A DNA stretch of 64,000 bases. Source: Pholiota molesta (lineage: Eukaryota; Basidiomycota; Agaricomycetes; Agaricales; Strophariaceae). The notes beneath the pieces were generated by a model that saw only the letters and a program-made list of their open reading frames with translations, did no database searches and was not told where the DNA came from. The position numbers were made by a program, and so were the translations under genes. The DNA lies in the NCBI GenBank assembly GCA_014925825.1, contig JACGCK010000005.1:62001-126000 (forward strand), written 5' to 3'. Positions 36,460 through 47,815 of this stretch are shown in pieces. Numbering within the stretch: the first letter of the stretch is position 1; each line of letters opens with the position of its first letter.

Positions 36460-37565
36460 ATGCCAGGCCCATCCAACAACAAAGGAAAGCCACGAAGCAA
36501 GAACCAAAGGCGATCTGTTAGTGGTAAACTTCCAAAATCACGAGAATCTTCAATGCAACTGCAACCAATTCATGATAGCCCTTCTGATACTACGCGTCAA
36601 CGACGTACCGGCGATGTATCAAGCGAACAGTCTTATACGCCTTCTACACTTACGCCTTCCCAGAAAGCCCCGCCAGGAATTCCTCCATACAGCCTCACAG
36701 CATCCCCTAAAGACCCGCCATCTCTGCCAGAACATATCCCGAGAAAGATCGAGGAAGTCATGCTGCAGGAACCTTTCATATACGACCCAGGGAATGGGCC
36801 TCGGGTGCGGGATGCGAGGACTTTTATGTCGTCGTTCTTTGCTCTGCCTGCAAGCATCGAAGTGAGTCATCTTCGCTCTGGGCGCCTAACCTGTTTCTAC
36901 GTCATACATATCATGGTGTACTTTCCTAGGATCCAATCTGCGCTGAGTTTGCACAAGAGGAGGTTTTGCAGATGTTATGCACCGTTCTCCCAGAGGAGAC
37001 TGCTCTGGTGCGTGGATATCTTCCTAGACAGGTTTTCCTTGCCGATCCTATCGTTACAGATTCTCTGGTACAACAAAAGCCGTTCCGAAAGCCGCGTATG
37101 TCCCGCCTGCCAAAGGTTATATCGACTTGGAGACGTCCTGCCAGGCCTACTCGACGATCTGCCCGCTGGAGATAAAACCCTGCCACCGCAGCTCGCGCGA
37201 GAACAGGCAATCAGTGGTCTCTGTGCGTTCCCATTCTTATTGCCAGATTATCGAGTCTTTCGATCTCACCTCCACAAACAGGTTCTCCAGTATGCTTTAT
37301 CATGGCGTCATTCAACTATCCTACTGCGATCAAGTCGGCGTGGGGAAAAATGGCGGAAGAGATGGACGAGACCACCTGGGATCTACTCAACATTCCTGAC
37401 GACGGACGCGCGCAGAGTGATGAAAGTCGCGCTCTGGGCATGCTGGTCAGGATGACGCGATTGGATGATTTGGGCTTGGCGCAGTTATGTTTCGGGCCAG
37501 ACGTAGCCTCGCTACTGCAAGACGCCGGAGATGAGGGGTATCACGGACCTTTATCGGACTTGTAG
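36460..37565 (+). CDS. Unidentified conserved-looking protein
   Basis: Four exons: 36460-36861, 36930-37095, 37145-37216, 37282-37565; 307 residues. The first ~110 residues are basic and Ser/Pro-rich (MPGPSNNKGKPRSKNQRRSV), probably disordered and possibly nuclear-localising. The rest looks folded: RKIEEVMLQEPFIYDPGNGP, RVRDARTFMSSFFAL, DPICAEFAQEEVLQMLCTVL, LLDDLPAGDKTLPPQLA, FNYPTAIKSAWGKMAEEMDE and LGLAQLCFGPDVASLLQDAG. No enzyme or known domain recognised. 214 bp downstream of and co-directional with LeuRS, but no functional link is implied. The 49-nt second intron is chosen by phase; a shorter version ending at 37132 is possible. Confidence 0.7.
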
Positions 37566-37865
37566 CATCTGGGTGGAGTTTGTGGTTTTTTTTGGTTTAC
37601 CCGTATGTAGTTACTTTCTTGCTTTGTCCTTGCTGTGAGGTATATACTTATTGCTATGATATTATTTATTTATCTTCATCTGGCAAGGCCAATGATAACA
37701 ACTCACTTTAGTCTCCTGGAATTTTCATGCAAGACTGAACCCCCAGTAATTTTGGCCGGCGCGTTAACTACTTATGCAGAAAGATATACATATGATGACG
37801 AAACAAAGCTCATAGTTTTTTGTGGATAAATGTATCTAATACTATCAGGGAAAAGTTATCCCACC
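37566..37865. other. Convergent 3' flanks, no gene
   Basis: AT-rich spacer between the convergent unidentified gene and FET3. Nothing recognised. Confidence 0.5.
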
Positions 37866-40370
37866 TCAGTCCGACCGCGCCTTGGGCTTGACGAGACCGA
37901 AGAACCTCCTCCTTTTTTCTTTCGCCGCGATCGCCTCCCGCACCTCGTGCTCGATCTCCTCCTCCGTGATATGCCCGCCGAGCGCATACCACACGACCGA
38001 GGCCATCCCCAGGACCGCCGTCAGCACACACCTATATATTTCCCCATCACAAACCACGATTCCTTGCGTTAGCGGAATCCTTTCCATAGCGGCGTACAAG
38101 AAACGAGAACGCACCCAAACATCGCGCCGATGCCCCGCGGGCGCCAGCCGAGCACCTGCGGGAACGGGCCGAGGGGCAGGCCGCGGAGGTCCGTCGCGGA
38201 GGCGCGCCCGGCGGCGTTCCCGGAGACGGGCTTCCCGAGCGCGGTGCAGTGGTCCTTCAGGCTCTGCGGGACCTGCGCCTGGAAGGCCTGCGCCTGCAGC
38301 GGCGCCTCGATGAGCTGGATGGCCAGCCCGACTTCGAGGTGCCATTCGATGTGGCCTAACGAAAAACAATATGGTGTTAGTTAGTCAGTTGATCAAGAAA
38401 CGATCGGTGGCGCTTTACAAGCGTGGACGGGGAGAAGATGGGGACGTACAGTGCAGGAACCAGACGCCCGGGTTGTCCGCGACGACGCGCAGCGTCGCGG
38501 ACTCGCCGGAGGGGATCTGGACGGTGTCGCGGCGGATGGGGTTCGCCTGCCCCTCCACGACCGGCGGGTTCAGCGCCGGGTCGTCCGAGGTGTAGTCCTG
38601 CGCGCGCCCCACGATCTGCACCTTGTGCCCGTGCAGATGGCTGTCATCATCGTCATCAACAACAACGACCCCTTGTCAGTGCCCAATTCACGGAGCGCAA
38701 ACAACGAGAGAGAGAAGACGCACAACGGATGCTTCCCCGCGTCCCCGTTCTTGATCACGATGTCCACCACATCCAAATGGTCCAGCACGAAGCTCTGCGG
38801 CCCGTACGCGCCCGCGGCCGTCGCGTTCGCGCCGAGCGTCAGCGCCGACAGGACCGCGGGCGTCAGCGGCGAGTTATAGGTGACCCCGTTGAACATCGCG
38901 TGGTTCGTGCCGTCGTCCATCGTGTCGAAGGAGACCTCGAGCTCGATCGTCCGGGTGGCGGGCGGCTGCGGGACGGCCACGACGGGGACGAGCGCGGTGT
39001 CGTTGACGTCGTGGTACGCGGCGACGGCGCCGAGGTCTGTCACGGGCGCGGAGGCGTTGTAGGTGACGGAGGAGGTGATGTCTGCGGGATTCGTGTCAGT
39101 TTTTTTCTGGGGGGTGGGTAAGGGGGAGGGGGGTGGGATGGCGTACTGGGGTTCAGGGCGGGCGGGACTTTGTCGAACATGTCCGTGTCCATGTTGGCGT
39201 GGATGGCCCAGTTGGCGGAGGTGTCATTGCGCGCGGTGACGAGCACTGAATAGCGCTGGGCGACGGTCAAGCTGATAAGATCAATTGGGGACTCTTCGAC
39301 GTCGGTCTATTCCAATTTTTGGGTTATCAGACAAGCAGTGCGGTGGATTGTAATGTGAGAGGCTTACACCGTCGACTTCGATGATGCGCATGTCGTGGCC
39401 ATCAATCCAGAAGAAAAACGCAGAGAATGCGGATGTGTTGACGATGCGCAGTCGGTAGGTCTTGCCGGGAACGAAGGGCAAGGTCGCGTTCTCGTTGAAT
39501 CCTACGGCCGCAGTCACAGGCGAGGGCGTTGTGCCCGCAATGGGTCCGAGATATGAGCCGCCTTGAGCGAAATAAATCAATCCTGAATCTAATGGGCGGA
39601 TCACTGCTTCAGCTTAGGTGTCGAGAGAGAGCAAGAGAGGAATTACCAGGCACAGGTTCGGCGCCTCCTGGGTTGGCGATGCTGACGAATTCTTTCATTA
39701 GAACAGAGTGTTCATCGTGATACCAGTCCCCAATCACAACGGTGAACTCTTCGTCATAGGTGTGCACTTCTTTTGGTGGATGGATGGTCACAGGAGCACG
39801 TAAGCCGTCAACGTATTGGCCCTTTAATGGAAGGTTAATTTATTTAGAGGCTATTATGGGTTTTAAGAATCCTTACGCCTGCATGAGCGTGTACCCAATA
39901 GGTACCCCACTGGCCCGAAGTGTCGATAGGAACGACGTAGTCAAATTGGCCACCTGGGGGAGTACCACTGATGTACCTCTGTGAGTACTAAGTCGCGTCG
40001 ATAGAGGCATAGAATTACCATTCGGAAACACCTTGGGCGCCGTCCATCCATGACGTTGAATTGAAGAACATTCCGTGGTGGTGAAGTGTGGTTGCTTGGT
40101 CAATGCCATTCGTCATATGGACGAGTAACGAATCCGTGGTATTGATGTCTATAGGCGGTGGCCTGAAAGTTACTTTGTCAGTATACTCATATCTGTACGT
40201 AGCAAAAAGATTAAAACTTACGGCCAGGTGCCGTTTACACCTATAACTCTGCGCCCAAACAAGCCGTCTGGGCTTGCATCTTGGACGTAGGTGATGTTCC
40301 ACCATACTTCATGGACGCCAGCCAGTACACGGGGCGCTAGAAAGGCGAGCGGAAAAATGACGGACTTCAT
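37866..40370 (-). CDS. FET3: Multicopper ferroxidase (Fet3-type)
   Basis: Ten exons on the minus strand: 40370-40222, 40162-40019, 39976-39877, 39821-39647, 39588-39368, 39306-39147, 39081-38724, 38640-38450, 38355-38115, 38031-37866; 634 residues. A signal peptide (MKSVIFPLAFLAPRVLAG) leads three cupredoxin domains. All four copper motifs are present: TTLHHHGMFF, YWVHAHAG, HPFHLHGHKVQIV and WFLHCHIEWHLEVGL. A single membrane helix (CVLTAVLGMASVVWYALGG) and a short basic cytoplasmic tail follow, the layout of Fet3. The enzyme oxidises Fe(II) at the plasma membrane with O2 and passes Fe(III) to Ftr1. It is divergent from FTR1 over 627 bp, the conserved pairing in basidiomycetes. A laccase is less likely because of the C-terminal anchor and the partner. 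Confidence 0.95.
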
Positions 40371-40997
40371 CCTCGCGGGAGGGAGGGGATGAGATAATGG
40401 GGCGTGAAGCCAACGTCAAGATGGGCATTGCGGGATCTGTCGCAAGTATTTAATAGGGATCGGAAGGGATGGAATGGCTCGATGGAATCGGGTGGCCAAT
40501 GTGGCTACTATGGCGCGCAAAAATAGGATGGTCCGAGGGCAAGAGCAAGGTACCCACGGCTAATCAGATAATCAGTCCTTTTGGGGTGCAATCTGATAAG
40601 ATGCCATGTGTCATCTGATAAGATTCTCGTAAAAATTACACGATCTCCCGGGTTGCTCCTACTGGAAACACACAAATTCATCCCACGGGAGGCATATGAA
40701 GAACCATGAAGCGAAATCTGCCTTGAATTCCTGGTGATGGATGAAATTCTCAACTTTTAATCTCTCCAAGTTCAACGATTTTACCCACGAGTACTCTCGC
40801 TTCTTTTCCTTGGGGCATTGCGGCGATATCACAAGGGACGGATGGCAGTCCGTTATCAGATAACACTGATCAACACCGTTTTGCCGATCAGCCGCTCGGT
40901 TCTTGGCTTCCTCATTTATGGCCGTCCAGTCTCTACCCATCTTCGAGTGCCTTGCATTCTTGCGCCCCCTCCTTTTTTTCGCCCAACAGCCGCAAGG
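40371..40997. promoter_or_regulatory. Bidirectional FET3-FTR1 promoter with iron-GATA sites
   Basis: Four exact ATCWGATAA motifs: 40563-40571, 40591-40599, 40613-40621 and 40855-40863. The last is part of the palindrome TTATCAGATAA, so it matches on both strands. ATCWGATAA is the binding site of fungal iron-responsive GATA repressors (SreA/Sre1/Urbs1 class), which shut off iron uptake when iron is replete. Three sites cluster within 60 bp. Regulation is inferred from motif and context. Confidence 0.8.
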
Positions 40998-42816
40998 ATG
41001 ACGAGGAACCTCTTCTCCGTCCCCATTTTCTTCATCGTCTTCCGTGAGACGCTCGAAGCTGCGATCATCGTCTCCGTTCTCCTTGGTCTCGCTGAGCAGA
41101 TCGTCCACCAAGACGGGACTCAAATAGACACCACTACTGTCCGGACTGAGGATCTCTCGGACAAGGCCAGCAACGAAGGCTCAGGCTCAGGCGATGTCGC
41201 CCTCCCCGAACTAGAAAACGAAACTGTTCGCAACCGTCGACTTATCCGCAAGCTGCGCTTCCAAGTGAGTCTTATATAGAAAAATCTTGACCATTTCTGG
41301 CTGAAATTTTGCCTAGATTTTCTTGGGTGCTGGTCTTGGCCTTTTCATCTCCCTTGCTATTGGAGCTTCGTAAGTTGTTTCTTGAAATTATTTTAGAGGT
41401 AACACTAACATATCTAACAAGATTCATTGCTGTCTGGTTCACCAAAGCTGCCGACCTATGGAGCAAGTCCGAAGAATTATGGGAAGGTGTGTCCCAGTCG
41501 CAACTCTGCCGAGGACAAAAGTGTGACGCTGACCGACGTTAACTAATATAGGCATCTTTGAAGTTATCGCTTCTCTTATGATCTTCGTCATGGGTCTCTC
41601 AATGATGAAAATGGACAGAGGTAGTACTCTTCATAGGTAATTGAGATCTGTAATACTGATCAAGTCTTTATACTAGCCAAAGCGAAATGGCGCGTCAAGC
41701 TCCAGCGTGCATTCGACGGAAAGAGTACGTTTTATTGATGACCTTCGGTCAACGCGCGATCCCAATTTTTTGTTTTCGATTTCTAATTAACCTTGCAGAG
41801 GTGGACGGCCAAGCAACGACAGGAAAATGGGTGTTGTTTATTCTTCCCTTCATCACCGTTATGCGCGAAGGTGATAATCTTCATAATTTCACTATTCTCC
41901 TGAGCTACAATTCACGACATCTCCACAGGCCTCGAAGCCGTCATCTTCGTCGGCGGCGTTTCACTGGGCCAACCCGCCGAGTCCATCCCCATCGCCGCCA
42001 TCGTCGGCCTCGTCTGCGGATTCGTCTGCGGCTTCATCATCTACGAATTCGCAAGCCGAACCAGTAAGTCCCCCCACCTCCCCTCCCACCCAAAAACCGC
42101 TAACCACATCCTCTCCCATCCCCCGTAGCGCTGACGCTCTTCCTCGTCGCGATGACCAACTTCCTCTTCCTCATCGGCGCGGGCCTCTTCAGCAAGGCCG
42201 TCGCCGCGTTCCAGAAGCACGCGTTCAACACTTTGCTCGGCGCGGAGGTCGACGACTCCGGCGGCGACGGCCCCGGCTCGTACCGCGTGCAGGGGAATGT
42301 GTGGCACCTGGACTGCTGCAACCCGGACAGCAAGCTCGACGGCGAGGGCTGGACGATCTTCGCCGCTATTTTTGGGTGGGATAATAGCGCTACGCGTAAG
42401 TTGAAGGATTTTTTTTTTCTGAACGATATGTGGTGCACTGGAGTTTGGCATGCTGACGGACGCGGTATTGGGAACAGTGGGCAGTGTGCTTTCGTATGTG
42501 TTCTACTGGCTCGCGGTCATCGCGTGCCTCATCTACATGAAATACAAAGAGGTGTGTACCTCCCACATCCAAATCTCTCTCTCCCTGGATATCGCTCATC
42601 CGTTTCTCCACCGCAATCTAGGGCCGCACCAAGCTCATGGGCCGCGAATCAGCCGCCGGCGCCCGCAGGCGCGTGGCGCGGGACCGCAATGGCAAGCAAG
42701 CTGCGCAACTTGAAAGCGAAAAAGAAAAAGAGGACGAGTCGGGATCGCGGAAGGGGTCCGTCGCGGACGAGACGCGCGCCGTCGGCGGCGCGGACATCGG
42801 CGTCCTGCCGCGCTGA
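40998..42816 (+). CDS. FTR1: High-affinity iron permease (Ftr1)
   Basis: Ten exons: 40998-41264, 41317-41369, 41422-41486, 41552-41620, 41677-41724, 41799-41870, 41929-42063, 42129-42395, 42478-42551, 42622-42816; 414 residues. Seven membrane helices are expected. Both iron-binding REGLE-type motifs are present: FRETLEAAI in the first helix and VMREGLEAVIF in the fourth. The exon 1 loop (HQDGTQ... with an acidic ENET region) and the charged C-terminal tail (GRESAAGARRRVARDRNG, KEKEDE) are cytoplasmic or extracellular loops typical of the family. It imports Fe(III) produced by the adjacent ferroxidase. The start at 40998 opens directly into the first helix as in other Ftr1 proteins. Confidence 0.95.
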
Positions 42817-43293
42817 CCAGGTGGGGTGGGGTGGGAGGCGCAGGGATAGGATGTATACTTACATGAAGTTACGACATATAGCTGAGTTGAAAACTTGAAG
42901 ACCAAAAGCGTTTGCCTGCGCTGGTGTAGTCTGGCCCTGGGACGATGATCGGTACCCCATTTGTGATTCAGAGAGATGGATATGGGAATATTTTTTTGTA
43001 TATGTTGCTTATTGTCTCCGTGATGATCTTCTCCTTCCTCCAAAAATATGTGCACATGCAATCATAATAGATAGCCTTCCTTCTTCTTCTTGGAGTGAAG
43101 CATTCAGTTGAGTGTGATAGCGGAGTATTCTATCCTGGCCGGAATTAAGCTCAAGCTTAAGCCTGATGCTTAAAGCCTCAGTGCTTCACCGCACTTCATT
43201 TTACATTTAGAGTCTAGACATCACCAACTTGTCCCGAAGTTTGGGGACGAAAAAAGAAAAAGAAAAACCTGACCGCCAGACGCCGTCCCACCG
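42817..43293. other. FTR1 3' flank, no gene
   Basis: 3' flank of FTR1 followed by AT-rich spacer. A small HindIII-like palindrome (AAGCTTAAGC) sits near 43151. No coding signal. Confidence 0.4.
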
Positions 43294-43610
43294 TCAATTG
43301 CGCGTCGGAGGATTGAATTCACCCCCAGCACACCCGATCCGAAGATATCACTGCTGGCAAAGGAATTCAATCAATATCATGCGTCATTCAATACAAACCC
43401 TCCCTACCTTCCCAAGCCACCCGCAGACATTGGGCGGTGTACTTATTTTGTATACTTTGTCAATTGCGTGGAGGATTGGAATTTCCCAGCACACCCGATC
43501 CGAAGATATACACTGCTGGCAAAGGAATTCAATGGAAATCATGACAATGCGTCATTCAATACAAATCCTCCCTACCTTCCCAAGCCACCAGCGGTGTATT
43601 TTATATACTC
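43294..43610 (+). repeat. Tandem direct duplication of ~155 bp
   Basis: Copy A is about 43294-43447 and copy B about 43458-43607. Shared blocks include 'agcacacccgatccgaagat', 'ctgctggcaaaggaattcaa' and 'ccctaccttcccaagccacc'. Identity is high with several small indels and substitutions. Non-coding. Confidence 0.85.
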
Positions 43611-43634
43611 CTCCCAAGGTCCTGTCCACGAGGC

Positions 43635-43661
43635 TTATCAGATACGTGGCTTATCAGATAA
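43635..43661. promoter_or_regulatory. Pair of TTATCAGATA (iron-GATA-like) sites
   Basis: TTATCAGATA occurs at 43635-43644 and again as TTATCAGATAA at 43651-43661, next to the tandem duplication. It matches the motif in the FET3-FTR1 promoter. No adjacent gene start was identified, so the role is unclear. Confidence 0.4.
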
Positions 43662-44319
43662 GAAGAGGCGCCTGATCATGAATTGGTATCCAAAAGTGTG
43701 TTGCCGCTGTGTTGTGTGCAAGATATTCACCCACGTCAAAACACTCTGACTTCGACGGGCTACCTTCCGATCTGCTTCTGCGTTGCTTTGGCTTGGCTTC
43801 GATCCAGCAGAGTGATGTGCGGTCTGGGATATGTGGTGAGTGAGATAGGGAGCTGCTAATTATAGATGCTAGCAGGACCGCTCGCGTCGTGTGTTGGCGT
43901 TGGTGGGTTCACACACCATAAAATCTCAACGTGTGGTGAGTTGATCAGTGAGAGAAAGAGAAGGCAGATGCAATTCAATCGCATCCAGAGACGTCGAAGC
44001 ACTCTCGGCCAAATATTTTGACGATAACATAGCTGTTCAAATGTTCGATGTTCAATGGTCAATACTGTTTGGATGTCTGAACGTTCAGAATGCCCTACCA
44101 GGAATAAAACAAATGCTAGAGAACGGTAGGTCGAATAATTTACGGACAAACGCATAGCAAGAGTGTCAATGGAATAGCAATGTCAAAGGAATAGCAAATC
44201 TATTCTAAATTTATTATAGTACAACAAAATTTTTACAACTTCTCATATTGTCCTTTGCCTCTCACAAGATTATCGAAGTGTCCAACAAGGAGATATCCGA
44301 AGAACAGAAAAAAGGCCAA
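43662..44319. other. Intergenic, possible F-box relic
   Basis: One short stretch (about 43745-43835) reads like an F-box start (GLPSDLLLRCFGLASI) and ends at a good donor, but it has no start codon and no second exon. The rest is AT-rich 3' flank of the RING gene. Confidence 0.3.
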
Positions 44320-47300
44320 TCATGCAGCGAGGTCGAGGCGGAAGAGACAGTACAGCAGCGTGGGCGTCATGCATACGGGGCATCGCGAAGTCTTGATCAC
44401 AGCGTCCGTAATGCATCTATTGACAGCAATAACACCGACAAAAGAGAGAAACGGAAGCAAGGTCAGGGACTGAACAAGTAGAAGCAACCAGCAAAAGAAT
44501 GCATACCTGTTGCAGAAGATGTGCCCACACATGCTCGCCGTGATATCATCACACGAGTCCGCGAGGCAAACACGGCAGTGTAGCGGGTTCGGGTTCGGAT
44601 TCTGTTTCAAGCTCGACTCCGCCTGCGCCGCCTTCGCACTCCCCTTCTGCTCCACCTCGTCCTCCTCCGATCCCGGGCCACCAAACGCGATAGGCGTAAC
44701 CGGCGTGGACAGACTCGTCGTGAGCGTGTAGTCCTGGCTCCCGACGTTGTCCACCGGCGTCGAGGTCGTCATATCCATCTCGTCGGACAAGAAAGTGGCC
44801 GCCGTGACGTCTGTGTCGAGGTCCAGCCCGAGATTGGCGGAGAGGTGCAGCGGCGGGCTCGGTCGCGGGCTCGCGACCGGGCTCGCGGGCCCTTCCACAG
44901 GCCCGTCCGCCTCCGCTGGCTCTTGCGGCGACGTAATGAAGCTCTGTGCAGACGACGTCGACAGCGGCGACGCCGAATACCGGGGAACCTGAACCTCAAT
45001 CGGTTCTGGCTCGCGGGAACTCTCCTCCTTCACGAAATCGACTGTCTCCTCCGAGTCTGCAGCCTGAGGCAGCTCGACGATTACGGTCACAGGCGAGAGG
45101 CCTTCCGATGGTGACTCCGGCAGGGGCCATCTCGCCTCTGGTATATCGTATTCCGTGATGTCTAGAGGTGTAGCTGGGATCGGGGACATAGACGGCAGGG
45201 GGCGCAGACTGAGCCCGGCAGGTGAGTTGAGGGTGAAGCTCAGGTTGAAATTGTTTTCCGAGCCTGGGGAACGGAGCGGACTTTCGTTGGCATTGGGGCT
45301 GGGGCATTCGCTGTGCGGAGGGAGGCTGTTAGATGTGTGGAAGTCTCGTCGTTTGATAGAGAATATGCACCTGCTGGGCGTAACCGTGTATACCAAGTCG
45401 TTCAACGGAGTATAACTGGGTGTAGACGACGCCGTCGTCGGCCGTGTCTCCGTCTTTTATTACCAAGTCAATATACATATCATTGAGATAATATCTGAAG
45501 GCTACTCACCTCATATTGTGCCGAGCCGCCTGATCCGACTGGAGATTGCCCCAGTGCACTGGATCCAGACGCGGGAGATGAAACCGTCGCGAGCGACGGC
45601 GACGTCGCCGCATTCTGGTGTCCCTTCTGCGTCAACCGGCTCTGGCCCTGCGATCCCGCGCCCAGGTGTCCGTGGAACAGCGACGCGCCGGCACTCCAAG
45701 TCGGCGACGGCACCTCCGTCTTCGGTGTGCCCAGCGTCTCCGAAAACAGCGTTGCCCTCGACTCGTTTCTCGCCCCAGAAAAGACCGCCTCGGGCGACGC
45801 AGGCGCAGGGCCCATCAGCTCCTCCCAGTTCACCACGTCCGAGGGCGCGCCCCGCGACCGCCCGACAACGCTGCCGCCGTAGTTCGACGGCGCATACGCC
45901 GAATGCCAGGCGTACGACTGCGGCGGCGACGGGCTCGCGTGCGATGGCGCATAGGAGTACGCCGTGCCCCCGCTGACACTGGCCGCGCCGCCGCCGCTCC
46001 CATTCGCAAACGCCCGCGGACCAGCCGCCGCGCTTTCGTTCCCAAGGCCGGAATCGTGCAGCGGAACCAGGCTCTGGCGCAAGGACGCCGCCCGGACGCT
46101 TCCCGGATACAGCCGTGGGTGGAACTCGGATCGCGGCGGGGAGCTGAGACGCTCGCGGGGTGGGGAGACCAGGCGCGGTGGAGACGAGACGAGTCGAGGT
46201 GGAGAGGCGGCCATGTGCGGTGGTGAATAGATCAAGTTCGAAGTAGGAAGGCGTGGAGGGGAGATCGTAGCGGTTGGTTTTTCCTGTGGACGGATGGCGG
46301 AGCGGGAGGGTTCGAACCAACTAGAGGATGACGACCCTGTGGGGGAGGAGGTGCCAGCACCGGGCTGAACATAGTATCCCAGTCGACTCGCGTTGTAAGG
46401 CTCGCTGCTGCGCACTGCGAAGTGGTTCACTCGCGTCGCAGGGATCTGGACATTCTACAAAAGAAAAGTAATTTAACACCAATCAAAGGAGGACTCGAGG
46501 AGGAATTATGAATACCTCTGTCGAGCTCCAGAATTGCTCTATTTTCATCCCAGGCCGGGGCAGGCTCGTGGGGCTAAACGGTGGCTTCGCGTCCAGGATA
46601 GGCGAGAAGCCGTGCTCCAAACGAAGGTCCGGCGAGTTGATTCGGCGTTCGCCAACAATTAAGCTCTATGTTTCAAAGTCAACATTAAACTCAAGGGGTA
46701 GCTTCAATTGCGTACCTGCATCGGATTCCGGGGACTTAGCGGGGTGAAGCCAGTATGATAAATCGAGTTTGATGATGTCGGTGGTTCTGTTTTTTGAATG
46801 GACGCAAGTAATGAGGGTGCTGGAGGGAAATCGAAACTCGCGTCCGCGTTTGATGGTGCTTGCTCGGTGTTACTTTCAATGATCGCGTTAACAGTGCTGT
46901 CTCCAATGGGTTCCTCCTCTTCAACGAACGCTGACAACGCATTTACTGTAGGAGTTGGGATATGTACCATCTCCAAATGCTTGCAAAATCCGATGAGCGA
47001 ATCATAATTAAGATATCTATCGAAGAACTCACAAGATCTCTGGCTTCATTGTTTGCCAGCCCAATATTACAAAGATCACACTTTGGGTGCGCAGGCGACG
47101 CCCAAAAATGCGCCTGTAGTGCTTCGGCAGTATCGAAATTCGAAGTGCAGATGGCACAGTGTTGTTCTGGATGTGCCGTCGATAAGTGCTGAAAATTTCG
47201 TATGATTAATTAGGATGATTTCACATTTAGAGATGGGGAACATTACCTCCACGTAGCTTCCATGATCCTTGAAGCCTGTTTTGCAAGAAGTACATTTTTC

Positions 47301-47815
47301 GTGATTAGGCGAATCCCAGAAGTGATTAGCGAGTTCGTCGTCGTAAATAACCTTGCCTCCACACGAAGCACAGGCAGTTTTAGGATGCGCCGTGCGCCGA
47401 TGCTTCAAATTTGGTGCGGATGAATAAATTGACATTTAAACATTAAAAAAAACGTACTTCGTCGCACGCAGGCAGATCCCTGAATCCCCTCCCACACTTT
47501 GTACAGTTTGGATGTGCGTTTGACCCGCGGTAGTGGTCCTCCAATGCAAACGGTGCGTGGAACGTCCTATCGCACACGGTGCAATCGAACGTCGGAGGGT
47601 GCTTCGCAATCATATGCTATTTGTTCCCAGAGTAAACAATCGCGCTTTCTCAAGATAGAAGAGGTACGGCTTACCGCCTCGTGCGCCTGCGTGCTCGTGA
47701 AACGGCGATCGCACGGGGTGCAGAACGGGTGATATGCACTCGAGCTGCGCATGTGCTGCAGCAGCGCCTCTTTGTTGGTGAACTGTCTGTTTTCACACTG
47801 GGGACATACGGGCAT
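44320..47815 (-). CDS. Large C2H2 zinc-finger and RING-finger protein
   Basis: Ten exons on the minus strand: 47815-47675, 47616-47458, 47402-47247, 47188-47033, 46979-46716, 46665-46516, 46454-45510, 45453-45371, 45310-44507, 44416-44320; 984 residues. Residues 1-~205 hold four repeated modules with paired zinc ligands (CPQCENRQF, CTPCDRRF; CTVCDRTF, CTKCGRGF; CASCGGK, CTSCKTGF; CAICTSNF, CDLCNIGL), each joined by H-x3-H/HRRTAHP-type links. Then comes ~650 residues of Ser/Pro-rich disorder with repeated SPPRL. The C-terminus is a C3HC4 RING (CRVCLADSC...CGHIFCNRC...CPVC), so an E3 ubiquitin ligase role is likely. Target unknown. This architecture is seen in Agaricomycetes. Confidence 0.85.

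Noticed and set aside
43745..43836. F-box-like exon (GLPSDLLLRCFGLASI)
   Set aside because: No in-frame start, preceding stop, and no following exon; may be a relic but cannot be supported as a gene.
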